Shown here: one piece after another, positions 12,710-13,958 of the stretch
How the letters are laid out: each line of letters opens with the position of its first letter
Position numbering within the stretch: the stretch's first letter is position 1
Assembly: GCA_002495235.1 (NCBI GenBank)
Contig: DAEG01000051.1
Location: forward strand, 1-13,958
From: Euryarchaeota archaeon UBA287
GTDB lineage: Archaea > Thermoplasmatota > UBA186 > UBA287
DNA length: 13,958 nucleotides
Reading direction: 5' to 3'
Position numbers and translations under genes: made by a program
The notes under the pieces: generated by a model
Databases searched by the model: none
The model's input: only the letters and a program-made list of their open reading frames with translations
What the model was told of the DNA's origin: nothing

Positions 12710-13000
12710 TCACCTCGCATGCACCAGCAGCTCTATGTCCTTCCTGTGTTTCTCCAGCGCACTGTCAAAGGCTTTTTCAGCATCACTGTCCAGCCAGTTC
12801 AGATAGCAGAGGCACGCCACAATAATGTCCATTATGTCCTCCGGCATCCCCTCGGCCTCCCTGCCCTCGTGTATGTACTTTCTCGCACACTGCCCTATCT
12901 GCTCCATGAGCAGGGCAAAGAAGAATGCTGATGTTGTCACCGTTCTCTTGTGGAAATCGCCCGATATTTCCCTAATGGCTTCCTGCGCTTCCCTTATCAT
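12710..13000 (-). CDS. MazG-like protein with altered metal-binding residues
   Basis: This 96-residue all-alpha protein resembles the MazG nucleotide pyrophosphohydrolase fold: FHKRTVTTSAFFFALLMEQIGQCAR (helix 1), then EDIMDIIVACLCYLNWL (helix 2), then EKAFDSALEKHRKDI. In active MazG enzymes helix 1 carries EExxE and helix 2 carries ExxD. Here the helix 1 positions read Glu33-Gln34-Ile-Gly-Gln37, so both ExxE ligands are Gln, and helix 2 reads Asp55-Ile-Met-Asp58. It may therefore be a non-catalytic or altered-specificity member. The ATG at 13000 is 25.5 nt after a TATA box, so it is leaderless. It lies between Dph6 and the DUF5615 gene in the same direction but with its own promoter. Confidence 0.7.
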   Translation of the reverse strand: MIREAQEAIREISGDFHKRTVTTSAFFFALLMEQIGQCARKYIHEGREAEGMPEDIMDIIVACLCYLNWLDSDAEKAFDSALEKHRKDIELLVHAR

Positions 13001-13021
13001 AGCACAGCAACGGCTTCACGG

Positions 13022-13029
13022 ATTATAAG
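13022..13029 (-). promoter_or_regulatory. TATA box of the MazG-like gene
   Basis: CTTATAAT on the minus strand is centred 25.5 nt upstream of the ATG at 13000. Confidence 0.6.
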
Positions 13030-13054
13030 ACTTTCAGCGCATCCATCACGACAA

Positions 13055-13708
13055 TCACCTGGGAACCATCTCTGCTTCGATTATATCGTAGATCCCTGAA
13101 AAATTTCTGAATCTCTTTTCAGCTCTCCTGACCGTCAGAGCGCTGCTGAACAGAGGCCCGTCAAAGACGAACGTCTCGGCCTCGCCGCCCTCAAACACGG
13201 GATTTATTCCGTATTCAGAGCAGAGATCCATCAGCTCCTGGAGGTTATCTTTTGTGATCTCTTTGCCCAGCCAGCTCTCGTCAAATCCCTCGGCGGACAC
13301 GCTGACGATCATGAACCTGAAGCCCGCATCGAACAGCGCTCCGTATATTCTATCAGCGCTGATGTTCCATATGGGGGCATAAAACTTGAGACCGAGCTCG
13401 CAGCACATGCGCTCTATCCTTGTCCTCTGGTAGTCGCTCTTAACAGCTCCGCAGACCACTGCTTCTATGCCTCTCTCTCTCCTGAGATCCCTCATGGCCT
13501 CAAACTCACCGCCCTCCTCCGCGTAAGAGATCTCAAGGCCCATCGCCCTGGCCTGCACCTCCGTCAGCCCTATGTTAGGGTAATGGTACATCATCGAATC
13601 CTCTTCGGGCAGAACCGTGAACAGAGAGACGTCAAAACCCTTCTGAATGGCCAAAAATAGAGAGAGGGTGGAGTCCTTACCCCCCGAGAAGAGGGCTAGG
13701 GCCCTCAT
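13055..13708 (-). CDS. dph6: Diphthine--ammonia ligase (Dph6-type PP-loop ATPase)
   Basis: This 217-residue PP-loop ATPase is of the Dph6 family, which amidates diphthine to diphthamide on the conserved histidine of elongation factor 2. The PP-loop FSGGKDST begins at residue 7. EEGGEFEA, VVCGAVKSDYQRTRIERMC, YAPIWN, and the family-specific EGGEAETFVFDGPLF near the C-terminus are all present. Archaeal Dph6 proteins are of this length (about 215-235), lacking the extra C-terminal domains of the yeast enzyme. The ATG overlaps the stop of the upstream PorB gene as ATGA, so translation is probably coupled. There is no functional link to PorB; the arrangement is likely incidental. Confidence 0.93.
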   Translation of the reverse strand: MRALALFSGGKDSTLSLFLAIQKGFDVSLFTVLPEEDSMMYHYPNIGLTEVQARAMGLEISYAEEGGEFEAMRDLRRERGIEAVVCGAVKSDYQRTRIERMCCELGLKFYAPIWNISADRIYGALFDAGFRFMIVSVSAEGFDESWLGKEITKDNLQELMDLCSEYGINPVFEGGEAETFVFDGPLFSSALTVRRAEKRFRNFSGIYDIIEAEMVPR

Positions 13709-13958
13709 TCCGTCTGCTCGGGATTGGTCGCCTCAACCATCCGTTCGAGCCAGTGCCACTTTGCGCCAGCGCTCGCCTGCAGCTCCCTGACTTTCTCAGG
13801 ATCCTTGACAGCGTCCTTGAAGCGCTGCTGCAGCCCGAGGTACTCCTCAATGGGCTTTGGTTTCCTCACCGCTGTGTTTATCTTGTATCTTCCGTTCTCC
13901 ACTTCATACAGGTTCCATGCCCTTGTCTGGACAGCGAGCCTTGCGACCTCTATCGTTT
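13705..13958 (-). CDS. porB: 2-oxoacid:ferredoxin oxidoreductase beta subunit, C-terminus (PorB, runs off the right edge)
   Basis: The C-terminal 84 codons of a PorB-like subunit are present: EVARLAVQTRAWNLYEVENG, then KINTAVRKPKPIEEYLGLQQRFK. This is the conserved end of the thiamine-diphosphate subunit of pyruvate:ferredoxin oxidoreductase, which oxidatively decarboxylates pyruvate to acetyl-CoA and reduces ferredoxin. An apparent internal GTG at 13902 is not the start, because the open frame continues to the window edge. The tail after QQRFK is longer than the usual end (about 35 extra residues, KDAVKDPEKVRELQASAGAKWHWLERMVE...). A 2-oxoisovalerate enzyme cannot be excluded from this part. 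Confidence 0.8.
   Translation of the reverse strand, partial: TIEVARLAVQTRAWNLYEVENGRYKINTAVRKPKPIEEYLGLQQRFKDAVKDPEKVRELQASAGAKWHWLERMVEATNPEQTE

Noticed and set aside
1..13958. CRISPR array
   Set aside because: No regularly spaced direct repeats of CRISPR size were seen; the only tandem array is the 12-bp triple repeat.

Overview
The window looks like a chromosomal segment of an uncultivated archaeon, most likely a euryarchaeote or Thermoplasmatota-type heterotroph. The support is an Orc1/Cdc6 initiator, the archaeal HMG-CoA synthase/thiolase/DUF35 operon, a Dph6-type diphthamide enzyme, heavy use of ATA and AGA/AGG codons, and many TATA boxes centred about 25-28 nt before start codons, as expected for leaderless archaeal mRNAs. 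There are no methanogenesis genes. Methylmalonyl-CoA mutase, a 2-oxoacid:ferredoxin oxidoreductase beta subunit and imidazolonepropionase suggest organic-acid and amino-acid metabolism, but that lifestyle is inference.

Layout. 1-1477 (minus): the N-terminal part of methylmalonyl-CoA mutase, running off the left edge, preceded by a HAD phosphatase. 1582-2823 (plus): Orc1/Cdc6, convergent with a minus-strand metallophosphoesterase-GNAT pair (2818-3890). 4052-5627 (minus): a small secreted protein and, upstream of it, a secreted beta-rich protein gene broken by a CT-repeat frameshift in the signal peptide and by an in-frame TAG. 5628-5862: a divergent control region with two palindromes. 5863-6675 (plus): an orphan LytS-type 5TM membrane sensor. 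6772-10057 (plus): a tight mevalonate-entry operon of HMG-CoA synthase, acetoacetyl-CoA thiolase, a DUF35 scaffold protein and an XRE-type regulator. 10058-10389 holds a possible decayed minus-strand gene. 10390-11520 (plus): imidazolonepropionase, convergent with an RRM RNA-binding protein gene (11517-11765, minus). 11766-12276 has no convincing protein gene. It holds a strong hairpin, a structured minus-strand RNA-like element ending in T7 and reminiscent of the 3' end/omegaRNA part of IS605-type elements, and three 12-bp tandem repeats. 12277-13958 (minus): a DUF5615 PIN-like protein, a MazG-like protein with altered metal ligands, Dph6, and the C-terminus of PorB running off the right edge.

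How genes work together. Thiolase and HMG-CoA synthase make HMG-CoA for archaeal lipids with DUF35 as bridge, and the co-transcribed XRE protein is a natural candidate regulator. The divergent sensor and secreted-protein unit may share control elements. The strongest leads for new biology are the orphan omegaRNA-like locus with no tnpB beside it, the broken or switchable secreted gene, the RRM gene whose Shine-Dalgarno lies in a palindrome, and the catalytically altered MazG-like protein.
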